Source: Clostridia bacterium (GTDB lineage Bacteria; Bacillota; Clostridia; Oscillospirales; CAG-382). From it: a stretch of 9,545 nucleotides of DNA. The stretch covers positions 1 to 9,545 of the forward strand of contig CAAEPN010000133.1 in the NCBI GenBank assembly GCA_900757905.1. The letters run 5' to 3'. Positions 1 through 6,422 of the stretch are shown in pieces. Positions within the stretch are counted from its first letter, which is position 1; each line of letters opens with the position of its first letter. A program made the translations under genes and the position numbers. The notes below the pieces were generated by a model, which was given only the letters and a program-made list of their open reading frames with translations, searched no databases and was not told where the DNA came from.

Positions 1-170
1 AATAAAAATCCGAAAAATCCGGGGACATGCGCCACGGATTTTTCACCGATAGATTCGCGAGTGTCGAAAAGCGGAGCTTTTTGGCATGAGGCGCGAGCGC
101 ACGAATCTGCTTCCGTGTCGTAAAACGAAGTTTTGCGACACGCTGAACGGGCGGCTGATAGCCGCCCGTT
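1..170. repeat. Cluster of inverted repeats at left edge (function unknown)
   Basis: This stretch has no convincing gene but is dense in dyads. The 9-mer aaaaatccg occurs at 4-12 and 13-21, and its complement cggattttt is at 35-43. The segment agattcg (51-57) pairs with cgaatct (102-108). The hairpin aaaagc/gctttt is at 67-81. A hairpin at 115-140 has a 12-bp stem (gtgtcgtaaaac with gttttgcgacac, one mismatch or wobble). The blocks at 61-86 and 115-140 look like imperfect copies of one motif (gtgtcg, A-run, gRag, T-run). Frame 1 is open from the edge to a stop at 121-123, but its 40 residues look like a translation of the palindromes. It could be a mobile palindromic repeat, a structured RNA, or the 3' end of an upstream rightward transcript. 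The dyads are directly visible; the role is unknown. Confidence 0.5.
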
Positions 171-178
171 TATTTATA
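146..178 (+). terminator. Putative rightward intrinsic terminator
   Basis: A perfect 10-bp, GC-rich stem (aacgggcggc at 146-155, gccgcccgtt at 161-170) encloses a 5-nt loop and is followed on the plus strand by a T-rich tail (tttatttata). The minus-strand side has no T-run, so it should act on a plus-strand transcript coming from outside the window and converging on the GGDEF gene. Confidence 0.6.
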
Positions 179-197
179 GATTTGACTGGATTTACTT

Positions 198-218
198 AAA
201 AAGCCGCGTTAACGAAGC
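198..218 (-). terminator. Weak intrinsic terminator after GGDEF gene
   Basis: Read on the minus strand just past the GGDEF stop codon, gcttcg and cgcggc form a short stem (one mismatch, one wobble) with a ttaa loop, followed by five T. The stem is short, so efficiency is doubtful; the perfect hairpin at 146-170 lies beyond it and could stop polymerase or protect the RNA end. Confidence 0.4.
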
Positions 219-223
219 AAAGC

Positions 224-1378
224 TTAGGATTTGGCATATTGCTTCCTTTTTAGCTTTTCTTCATACATGTTGTGATCCGCCGCAAAAATCAGTTTTTGCA
301 GATCCTGCTCTTGCCCGGAGTGTACGGCATAACCGATACTGAGTTCAATTGCATAATCAATACCCTTTGCAGCGGCTTTTTCCAAAACGGCGTCCATGAT
401 CTGCTGCTTTACGGAGGAGATATCGCCGTTTTCGGGCAAGACCTGCACAAAGGCGAATTCATCGCCGGCATAGCGCGCGCAAAAACCGTCGGTTTTCTTG
501 CTCAAACCGTTTAATGCGTCGGCAATAAGGCATAATACCGCGTCACCCTCGGTGTGACCGTAGGTGTCGTTGATGTATTTGAAAGAATCGACGTCCATAA
601 ACAGAAAATACAGGCATTCGCCTTTTTTGAGCGAATCGGCGGCAGCGTTCAAATGTATAAATAATTGCCGCCGGTTGTTGATGCCGGTCAAAGGGTCTTG
701 TAAAACCAGGCTTCGCAGGCGATTGATATAGACTAACAAATAGGAGATCACAATACCGACCGATAGAATCGGCAGCTCTTGGTAAATGGTCTGAACAACG
801 CCGCAGAGTAACGGCAGAACCGAGAAAAAGGCGATCGAGAGCAGGTCGTTTTGATAGAAGAGGATCTTCTTTTTGAAGACCGCCCATATGGCTTTAAAAG
901 ACGTGTAAACAATGTAGCTGTAAGTGATAGCCTGTTGAACGGCATAGTAAGGGCCGCGGTGGTAGTGACCGCGGGCATCTATATAAAACAGAAAACCGGT
1001 CCGAATGTTGCAGATAAGAAGCACGACCAAAACCGCAAGCGGAATCGCACAAAGCGTGATCCTGCGGCGGTTGGCCATGAAACGGTTGTCAAGTGCGTAA
1101 GACGCATATAAACACCAAAAGTAGGACGCAAGTCCGAACATCAGAAAATACAAGAACATGGACGCACGCGGAATGAAAGGCGGCACCTTTACGTTGGGAG
1201 AATTGGCGATATTCCAGATAAGGTCAAAAAAGTTGGCAAAGATTGCGCACCATATAGAATTGACGAACAGCTTGCTCCGCATGGTTTTTGTGGCAGCGAA
1301 GGTGTAGGCGGTCAGTGCAATGATAAGTAAAACGATGATAGCAAACAGATTGATCTCTGCGTAAAGCTGGATAGCCAC
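224..1378 (-). CDS. Membrane GGDEF protein, putative diguanylate cyclase (AGDEF)
   Basis: This 384-residue protein probably makes cyclic di-GMP from two GTP in response to a signal sensed at the membrane. The N-terminal half (about 9-217) has roughly six or seven hydrophobic segments (near 9-28, 37-56, 73-95, 108-124, 147-168, 179-197, 203-217) and no recognisable ligand-binding domain. A short linker leads to a GGDEF domain at about 222-380, with DPLTGINNRR (228-237), MDVDSFKYIND (261-271), the signature RYAGDEF (302-308), SIGYA (347-351) and AADHNMYEEK (366-375). The signature is AGDEF, not GGDEF, but the catalytic D-E pair is kept; at least one AGDEF protein, Vibrio cholerae VCA0965, is reported active. 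The RxxD inhibitory site expected just upstream is absent (KKTD at 294-297, out of register), so feedback inhibition by c-di-GMP is unlikely. The start is GTG, with aaagga 9-12 nt upstream. It is transcribed alone. The family call is firm; activity is inferred. Confidence 0.93.
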   Translation of the reverse strand: MAIQLYAEINLFAIIVLLIIALTAYTFAATKTMRSKLFVNSIWCAIFANFFDLIWNIANSPNVKVPPFIPRASMFLYFLMFGLASYFWCLYASYALDNRFMANRRRITLCAIPLAVLVVLLICNIRTGFLFYIDARGHYHRGPYYAVQQAITYSYIVYTSFKAIWAVFKKKILFYQNDLLSIAFFSVLPLLCGVVQTIYQELPILSVGIVISYLLVYINRLRSLVLQDPLTGINNRRQLFIHLNAAADSLKKGECLYFLFMDVDSFKYINDTYGHTEGDAVLCLIADALNGLSKKTDGFCARYAGDEFAFVQVLPENGDISSVKQQIMDAVLEKAAAKGIDYAIELSIGYAVHSGQEQDLQKLIFAADHNMYEEKLKRKQYAKS

Positions 1379-1469
1379 GGCTGTGCTTCCTTTCTCTTAT
1401 GGATTTTCCCGTTGAAGTCCGAAAAAGGGAATGGGGGACGAAAAAAGGACGCTAATGCATAAAGTGAGA

Positions 1470-1542
1470 ACAGAGTATAGCCATCTTTGCGCTATGTATT
1501 TTGGATGTGCCGCGAAACCGCATGGTTTGTGGTCCTATCTGT
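1470..1542 (-). other. Potentially structured 5' leader of the GGDEF gene
   Basis: Read on the minus strand, acaga (1538-1542) can pair with tctgt (1470-1474). These enclose two hairpins: aaacc-atgc-ggttt (1515-1528) and atagc/gctat (1477-1495) with a 9-nt loop containing GCAAAG. Together they resemble a small three-way junction within a leader of about 200 nt. I compared it from memory with the c-di-GMP-I riboswitch and it does not fit: there is no GGACGCAAAGCC core, no GNRA loop and no GGUAGGUAGCG strand. The stems are short and may be chance. Confidence 0.25.
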
Positions 1543-1570
1543 GATGAAATGGGTGAATGTGTTAATAAAT

Positions 1571-1588
1571 ATAATATAATATAATATA
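1571..1588. repeat. Short tandem repeat (ATAAT)3.6
   Basis: Three full copies of ATAAT plus a partial fourth lie in an A+T-rich stretch next to the putative -10 of the GGDEF promoter. Such runs can change copy number by slippage, but at under four units this may be ordinary promoter A+T richness. Confidence 0.6.
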
Positions 1589-1614
1589 CTATCATAATGA
1601 CTTTAAAAAATCAA
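1586..1614 (-). promoter_or_regulatory. Probable promoter of the GGDEF gene
   Basis: On the minus strand, TTGATT (1609-1614) and TAGTAT (1586-1591) are separated by exactly 17 bp, giving a decent sigma-A type promoter in very A+T-rich DNA. Transcription would start near 1579, leaving a leader of about 200 nt before the GTG codon. An alternative -10, TATAAT at 1634-1639, has only a poor -35 (TGTAGC) at the right distance. The remaining bases between 1379 and 1673 hold no convincing gene. Confidence 0.5.
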
Positions 1615-1672
1615 TAAAATAAATTTAAACAAAATTATAACACACGCTTTAACAGAGCTACACACGGCGCAT

Positions 1673-1714
1673 AAAAAGCGGGCTCACTTCTGAAAACAGA
1701 AGCGAGCCCGCTTT
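1673..1714 (-). terminator. Intrinsic terminator of the secreted-protein gene
   Basis: An 11-bp stem (aaagcgggctc at 1675-1685 with gagcccgcttt at 1704-1714) is extended after one mismatch by cttctg/cagaag with an aaaa loop. On the minus strand it is followed by five T (1673-1677), as expected of a rho-independent terminator. A smaller hairpin, cggaca/tgtccg (1722-1735), lies between it and the stop codon. It separates the secreted-protein gene from the GGDEF gene, so the two are not one operon. Confidence 0.88.
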
Positions 1715-1739
1715 GGCTTTTCGGACAGATGTCCGTCTT

Positions 1740-4700
1740 TTATTCGCCTAAGATCGAATCAATGTATTCTTTGTTTGCTTCGTAGGCTTCACCGCCAGCC
1801 GTGCGGATCGCTTCTGCGGCTTCCTTGAGGGAGTAGCGCACAGAGCTGCCGTAAAGCGTGAATTCGAGGCCGTTGTTGAGGAACATTGCGTAGGGACGCG
1901 CCACAATGCGCTTGCTGTAGCCGCTTTCCGGAATACCGGTGCAGACAGCCGAGAAAGTAACGGTGCCGGTGGACGAAAGGTCGTACTGATAGTCGAAGCC
2001 TTCGGTCTTGTTGTAGGCGGCACCGTAAGCATACAGCTTCTTGCCGGTCTTGCCGTCCTTGAAGTTGAAGGTAAGCTCATTTTCGCCGAGCGTATCCTCT
2101 AAGGCGACGATAAAGCCGTATTCTTCGAGGAAAGCTCTGGTTTGAGCGGTGACCTTGGCGTAGAAACGGATACCGTTGACGTTATCCGCGCCGCTGCGAA
2201 TGGAAACATCCTTCTGTACGGTCGGATAGTCCGGTTCGAGCGACCAAACGGCATAGACCGTAAGGTCGTCTGTCAGATCGACGGAGGTGATGGTCTCATC
2301 GGGCGTTGCGTCCGGCGTCAAAGCCCAGCCGCGGAAGATATAGCTTTCGAGAACAGGCTTGTCGTCGGAGAGCAGATAGCCGGTACCGACGCCGCGTCCG
2401 GTTTCGGGAGCAACATCCTTTTGGATAAGATCTTCCATGTATTCCGGTGCGTTTGTGTCGTAGGTTACCGTAAAGATACCGTCGCGGTAAACGCGGATGG
2501 AATCGATGTAGGTATCCTGAACGCCGGAAACCTGAATCTTCGCCGGGTCGATGTGAAGCTCGGAGATCGTGCCGCCGGCTGTCCAACCGTGACCGGTGAT
2601 GTTGTTTTCTTCAAGACCCATGTCGATAATCAAGGTCTGATAATCTTTGGTAGCTGTTGCATAGTAGACCGGAACCGGTGTATGTTCGCCCGTGCAGCCG
2701 TCAGCAGCCGGAGAAGAACACCAAATGCCGTTGCCCTTGCCGTTGTTGTAGAAGAATTTTGCCTGTGCTTTGGCAATGTCGTTTAAGTTCTTATCCTTTA
2801 AGGTGCTTACCTTGTAGGTGTACTGAATGATGTTGTATTCGTAAGCGTCAAAAGGCTTGCTTGCGACTAACGAAACGCGGCTGTCGGTGCTTGCGGTGGT
2901 GTTAAACATGTAAGCGCTTGCATGAAGTACGCCTCTGCCTTCGTCTTCGATCAGTTCCGCATAGGTGAACTTGTTCGTGGAAAATCTTGCGATATTCACG
3001 TTTGCAGCGGATTTCGCTTCAAAAGCCATACCCATGGCCGGAACGGAGACGTCCTGATAGTAAGCCGTGAAGCTCATGCCGATAAGCGCGTCAAGCGCAT
3101 CTCCGGAAAGCACATCGCCCGAACGGTACTTGTTGCCGTCGCGGTCAAGCCAAACGCGGAAATTCTCGGTTGCCACTTCTGCTTCTGCCGGAGTCGGAAC
3201 AGTAAAGCTTTCGCCCTCGACTGCAAAGGATTTGCTACCGAAGAGAAGCTCGGTAGCGTCGGAAGCATATAACGTAATATCCTTGTTTTCAAGCGGAACG
3301 CTGCCGATGCGCGCGCCGTCCTTGGTGAGCGAGTAGCCGTGAGCGCCGTCTACCTTGGTAAGATCAGGCACGTATTCCGTAAGCAGATCACCGCGTTCGT
3401 CGTAAAGGACGTAATCGGTTGCGGCAACCGTTTCGCCGTCAAGACCGATGTAGGTGATCTTGTAATAGGGCGTGTAGCTGATGTTGTCCATGAAGCAGTA
3501 CAGGCCGGAGATCGAGTTGTTAAAAGGCGAACCGTTCTTCGGACCGGTGCTGATAAAGGCCGTTCCTTCTTTAGCGAGCTTGGATGTCGAGATGTTGACG
3601 GTGATGTTTTCGTGCTTCCAAACGCTTGTCGAGCCGGAGCCGAGGCTGTCTGTGTAAACGTTCGAGCCTGCGGCGCCGTTAACGAGCGTATAAAGCGTGC
3701 CGGAGGAGAGAACGTCAAACTGATAGTTTATCGGTCTTTCCACTTCAATGCGAGGATTGTAGTCTGCGATCTGACGCAGATAGGTGAAGCGGTAGTTGGC
3801 ATAGGCAACGGTGGTGGAACCGTTGACATCGTTTGCGCGCGGGTTGTTGATCAAGAACCAATGCGGCTCGTATTTGCCGGAGGAGTTGCCGGCGCCGTTC
3901 ATGATCTTACCGGTAAGCACTTCGCCGCTCTTCTCATCGACGGTGGCGAAAATGTCCTCTTGGCTGATGCCTTCAAAGCCGAAGGCTTCGGTCGTACCGG
4001 TGATGGTGTTTAAGCCGGGTTTCCACTTGTCGCCGCTGAAAAGGCGGAAAACATGCGTGTGCTCATTGGCTTGCGTGTCTGTAGCCGTGACCGTAACGAT
4101 GCCGGCATAGCCTTGCGACGTAACGGTAAGCGTATTGCCGTCGGTGATGTAGGTTGCGTCAGATGTGCCGACGTCAACACTCCACGAAGCGGCGTCTGCT
4201 GCCGTAACGGTGAAGCTGTTGCCGGTGGAGGCGTTGATGATGTCGCTTTCGTAAGTGAAATACGTATCGGGTGCGAGAACAGGATAGAGATAGACGTCGT
4301 CGTTCGCAAGTTCAACGCTTGTCATGCTTTCGGTTGCATTCAAAGCGGTAGACCATCCGATGACACCATCCGGATAGTTGTCAGAGACCGGTGCATAGGA
4401 AGTAACAATGCTGCCTTCTTCGTCGTACAGAACCTGGTCAACCGATAAAATGCTGCCGTCCGTGTCAAGATAGGTGATCTTGTAGTACGGCATAACGAGA
4501 AGATCGTCGAGATACCAATGGAAATCAGGCGCAGCATTGCTCGGAGCCTTGCCTTGAATCCAAAGCACGTTGCCGGTTTCCTGATTCCAGGTCAAGGCCG
4601 GATTGTTGTAGGAATACCAGCTCTTGGCGGTAATGCTTTTTTTAAAAACATCCGTTAGGTTGACGGCAATTTTGGCGCCGTCACTAGACATGACCCATGC

Positions 4701-5153
4701 GCAGATATCCGACGAGACTTCTGCAACATCGGAATACATGTTGAACGCAAGCGCATACTTTCTGTCTTTTTCCATGCGTGCGGCAATGTAAAATACCGGA
4801 TAAGTTGTGGTGTTGGCCTTGTTCCAGCTGAGGACGAGACTGTTGTCGGCTGCATGGCCCGTGGCGGAGGCGGGAGATTTGCCTACGCCGCGCGAAGTGG
4901 CGTTTTTCGAGCTGATAATGGCGGGCTTGTCCGACGTCCATGCTTCGAAATCCTCGGCCGCAGTCGTGCCGGTGATGGTGTTGAGACCGGGCTTCAAGAG
5001 CGGATCGCTTGTAAGAGCCGTATTGTCGGACTCTGCCGGCGAAGCGGAATTTTCCGTTACGGTTTCCACGGCCTCAAAGCCGAATGCGCCTGCCGGTACA
5101 CACAGCGAGACGAACATGAGAACCGACAGAAACAAAGCGGTTAGTTTTTTCAT
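1740..5153 (-). CDS. Large secreted modular repeat protein of unknown function
   Basis: This is a 1137-residue exported protein. I chose the ATG at 5153: the upstream in-frame TTG at 5171 would translate the ribosome binding site itself, since aaaggagc lies just before this ATG. Residues 1-23 form a signal peptide (MKK, hydrophobic core, cut after AGA). The rest is repeated beta-rich modules. KPGLNTITGTT occurs at 54-64 and again at 378-388, each opening a sandwich domain that ends in a YxDD/MDN-type strand and PYYKITY (222-228 and 562-568). Each sandwich leads into an InlB/Flg_new-like stalk repeat (222-294, 562-632). A third, divergent sandwich-plus-stalk unit is at about 704-970, with another stalk-like repeat at 635-701 and an Ig-like (Big-type) domain near 303-372. 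The C-terminal domain (about 975-1131, with IRFYAKV, EYGFIVA and ARPYAMF) resembles one seen at the ends of many clostridial secreted proteins. No LPXTG, SLH or catalytic motif was seen. Carbohydrate or surface binding is plausible by fold analogy only. Confidence 0.9.
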   Translation of the reverse strand: MKKLTALFLSVLMFVSLCVPAGAFGFEAVETVTENSASPAESDNTALTSDPLLKPGLNTITGTTAAEDFEAWTSDKPAIISSKNATSRGVGKSPASATGHAADNSLVLSWNKANTTTYPVFYIAARMEKDRKYALAFNMYSDVAEVSSDICAWVMSSDGAKIAVNLTDVFKKSITAKSWYSYNNPALTWNQETGNVLWIQGKAPSNAAPDFHWYLDDLLVMPYYKITYLDTDGSILSVDQVLYDEEGSIVTSYAPVSDNYPDGVIGWSTALNATESMTSVELANDDVYLYPVLAPDTYFTYESDIINASTGNSFTVTAADAASWSVDVGTSDATYITDGNTLTVTSQGYAGIVTVTATDTQANEHTHVFRLFSGDKWKPGLNTITGTTEAFGFEGISQEDIFATVDEKSGEVLTGKIMNGAGNSSGKYEPHWFLINNPRANDVNGSTTVAYANYRFTYLRQIADYNPRIEVERPINYQFDVLSSGTLYTLVNGAAGSNVYTDSLGSGSTSVWKHENITVNISTSKLAKEGTAFISTGPKNGSPFNNSISGLYCFMDNISYTPYYKITYIGLDGETVAATDYVLYDERGDLLTEYVPDLTKVDGAHGYSLTKDGARIGSVPLENKDITLYASDATELLFGSKSFAVEGESFTVPTPAEAEVATENFRVWLDRDGNKYRSGDVLSGDALDALIGMSFTAYYQDVSVPAMGMAFEAKSAANVNIARFSTNKFTYAELIEDEGRGVLHASAYMFNTTASTDSRVSLVASKPFDAYEYNIIQYTYKVSTLKDKNLNDIAKAQAKFFYNNGKGNGIWCSSPAADGCTGEHTPVPVYYATATKDYQTLIIDMGLEENNITGHGWTAGGTISELHIDPAKIQVSGVQDTYIDSIRVYRDGIFTVTYDTNAPEYMEDLIQKDVAPETGRGVGTGYLLSDDKPVLESYIFRGWALTPDATPDETITSVDLTDDLTVYAVWSLEPDYPTVQKDVSIRSGADNVNGIRFYAKVTAQTRAFLEEYGFIVALEDTLGENELTFNFKDGKTGKKLYAYGAAYNKTEGFDYQYDLSSTGTVTFSAVCTGIPESGYSKRIVARPYAMFLNNGLEFTLYGSSVRYSLKEAAEAIRTAGGEAYEANKEYIDSILGE

Positions 5154-5187
5154 AGAAAAGCTCCTTTTCAATATATTTTGTAATTAA

Positions 5188-5216
5188 ATTATAAAGCAAT
5201 ATGAAAAGCGTGTCAA
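5188..5216 (-). promoter_or_regulatory. Consensus promoter of the secreted-protein gene
   Basis: On the minus strand, TTGACA (5211-5216) and TATAAT (5188-5193) are both exact matches to consensus with a 17-bp spacer. The start site would be near 5181, giving a leader of only about 28 nt, mostly the AAAGGAG ribosome binding site. That leaves no room for a riboswitch, so control should act at the promoter. Confidence 0.88.
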
Positions 5217-5236
5217 TTGCAAATAGTGTATTTTTT

Positions 5237-5263
5237 ATTGCATATAATGACATGTTATGCAAT
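5237..5263. promoter_or_regulatory. Inverted repeat upstream of promoter, candidate operator
   Basis: The arms attgcata (5237-5244) and tatgcaat (5256-5263) are perfect 8-bp complements separated by 11 bp, so their centres are 19 bp apart, about two helical turns. A related atatgcata is at 5295-5303, and gcaattgc palindromes flank the area. It sits about 20-47 bp upstream of the -35 box, where an activator could bind. No known regulator motif is recognised. The rest of 5264-5390 shows no gene. Confidence 0.35.
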
Positions 5264-5390
5264 TGCAACAAAGTGTAAACGGAAAAGCTGTGCAATATGC
5301 ATACGAAAATCCGGGATTTTTTCATGAGAAACCGAAAGATGCAGAAAATAAGTAGACTTTTTTTGCAATGTCGCGTTATGCGCTCCAAAT

Positions 5391-5436
5391 AGAAAAACAG
5401 GCAGCCAAAGTGCTTCGGTCTCTTTGGTTGCCTGTT
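5391..5436 (-). terminator. Intrinsic terminator of the glp operon
   Basis: A 15-bp stem with one mismatch (5396-5410 with 5422-5436, aacaggcagccaaag type) surrounds a loop containing cttcgg. On the minus strand it runs directly into TTTTT. It lies 27 nt past the glpP stop codon and ends the operon before the promoter of the secreted-protein gene. Confidence 0.88.
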
Positions 5437-5463
5437 CTGTTTATATTTGCAAAATGAGCTTTT

Positions 5464-6009
5464 TTACCACAAAGCCTTTGTCGAGGTCGAAACGGCATAA
5501 GCACCGGCTTCGAAAGCCTCGCGCACTTCTTCGGGCGCTGTGACTAAACCTCCGGCAATGACCGGAATCCCGGATTCGGAGAATGTACGGACGGCTTTGC
5601 ATACAAGTCCCGGCATAAGCTCGGCAAAGGTCGGCTTTGTCTGTCTGAGCGTGTCGAGCGCCGTTTCTACCGATCGGCCGTCTACGATGAAAAAGCGCTG
5701 TACCGTACACAGACCGTAGCTTTTGGCAATCTTTATCAGATTGCCGCGTGTGCTGATAATGCCGTCGGGCGCAAGTCCTGCCGCGTATTCCACGCCGGCG
5801 GCGTCCTTGGCAAGACCCTCGATCATATCGAGGTGCAAAAACAGCTTTTTTCCCATTCTGTGTGCTGCACGCAGCAAAGCAGGCAGCTCGGAGATCGTAC
5901 CCGACAGCAAAAAGATCACTTCGGCACGGCTGCATAGCGCGTGTTCCAACTCCTGCTTGCTTCGGACGGCTGCAATGACGGTTTTCGGTGCAAATAACGC
6001 CTGTTCCAT
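5464..6009 (-). CDS. glpP: Glycerol-3-phosphate-responsive antiterminator GlpP
   Basis: GlpP is a cytoplasmic regulator that, with glycerol-3-phosphate bound, acts on the leader RNA of glp genes so that transcription passes an early terminator. At 181 residues it matches the family's usual length (about 190). It shows the family's TIM-barrel-like series of conserved strands: VIFLLSG (31-37), KKLFLHLDMIEGLAKD (54-69), GVEY (72-75), PDGIISTRG (81-89), VQRFFIVDGRS (103-113), ELMPGL (130-135), IPVIAGGLV (148-156) and GAYAVSTS (169-176). It starts at ATG with tagga a few bases upstream. It is the last gene of the operon, 53 nt after the DUF1667 gene, followed directly by a strong terminator. A TATAAT (6029-6034) in that gap lacks a matching -35 and lies too close to the start, so expression from the operon promoter is more likely. 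The target would be the terminator in this operon's own leader (9216-9275). Confidence 0.94.
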   Translation of the reverse strand: MEQALFAPKTVIAAVRSKQELEHALCSRAEVIFLLSGTISELPALLRAAHRMGKKLFLHLDMIEGLAKDAAGVEYAAGLAPDGIISTRGNLIKIAKSYGLCTVQRFFIVDGRSVETALDTLRQTKPTFAELMPGLVCKAVRTFSESGIPVIAGGLVTAPEEVREAFEAGAYAVSTSTKALW

Positions 6010-6062
6010 AAAATTCCTACCTTATTATATTATAGCGCCGGAAACAGTCCGCGTTCTTTTGC

Positions 6063-6422
6063 TTACCCGATGTTTTTGGTCGCTACCACGTTAACGCCCG
6101 TGCTGCAGACATCCGAAATTATCACATCTCCGATGCGTACCGGCGTTTGGACGGTGACCGCAGCGAGCGCATTCATCACGTCGTGCATTTTTCCGAACGG
6201 AATGGCTTCGGCGGTCTTGACCGACAGCATTTCACCGGCTGCCGTTTTGACTGTGCTGGTGAGCGTGCGCTTCGGGTTGGTACATTCATCCACGGCATAT
6301 GCCGCACCGCGTTTGCAGGTGTTTCCGACTACCTCCGTCACCTTGCCGTCCGCTAAGGTAACCTCCATGTGGCAGCCCATCGGACAACAGGTGCAGATAA
6401 TGTTTCGTTTTTCCATACCCAT
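6063..6422 (-). CDS. DUF1667 small cysteine-motif protein of the glp operon
   Basis: This 119-residue protein belongs to the DUF1667 (COG3862) family, which is regularly encoded beside the two upstream flavoproteins; Thermotoga maritima has the same gene set. The N-terminus carries C10-x2-C13-x3-C17 with CCPMGC, followed by GNTCKRG with C36. This spacing and the surrounding text (LADGKVTEVVGNTCKRG) resemble the [4Fe-4S] domain at the N-terminus of molybdopterin oxidoreductases, so a bound iron-sulfur cluster is likely. C12, C47 and a cysteine near the C-terminus are additional. There is no signal peptide or membrane segment. The start ATG overlaps the previous gene's stop (TAATG), a translational-coupling arrangement; M3 (6416) is an alternative start that fits the ribosome binding site spacing about equally well. 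The likely role, inferred from context, is electron transfer for the flavoprotein pair, taking the place of GlpC. The biochemical function is unproven. Confidence 0.92.
   Translation of the reverse strand: MGMEKRNIICTCCPMGCHMEVTLADGKVTEVVGNTCKRGAAYAVDECTNPKRTLTSTVKTAAGEMLSVKTAEAIPFGKMHDVMNALAAVTVQTPVRIGDVIISDVCSTGVNVVATKNIG

Noticed and set aside
1..123. Partial plus-strand reading frame open from the left edge to a stop at 121-123
   Set aside because: Only 40 residues; the sequence is made of palindromic repeats and the translation has no recognisable protein character.
1440..1560. c-di-GMP-I (GEMM) riboswitch before the cyclase gene
   Set aside because: The conserved core, GNRA loop and 3' strand are missing by eye; only a GCAAAG loop and a short hairpin are shared.
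3339..4013. Plus-strand reading frame of 224 codons opposite the secreted-protein gene
   Set aside because: It lies entirely antisense to a gene with a clear modular protein, has no ribosome binding site or recognisable motif, and such long antisense frames are common in this composition. The same holds for the one at 2142-2786.
5074..5388. Minus-strand reading frame of 104 codons overlapping the start of the secreted protein
   Set aside because: It runs through the consensus promoter and ribosome binding site at 5153-5216 and out of frame into the signal peptide; a shadow frame.
6029..6034. TATAAT in the gap before glpP, possible internal promoter
   Set aside because: No acceptable -35 at 16-18 bp (agaacg), and a start about 7 nt downstream would leave almost no leader and overlap the ribosome binding site. 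It cannot be excluded as a weak promoter.
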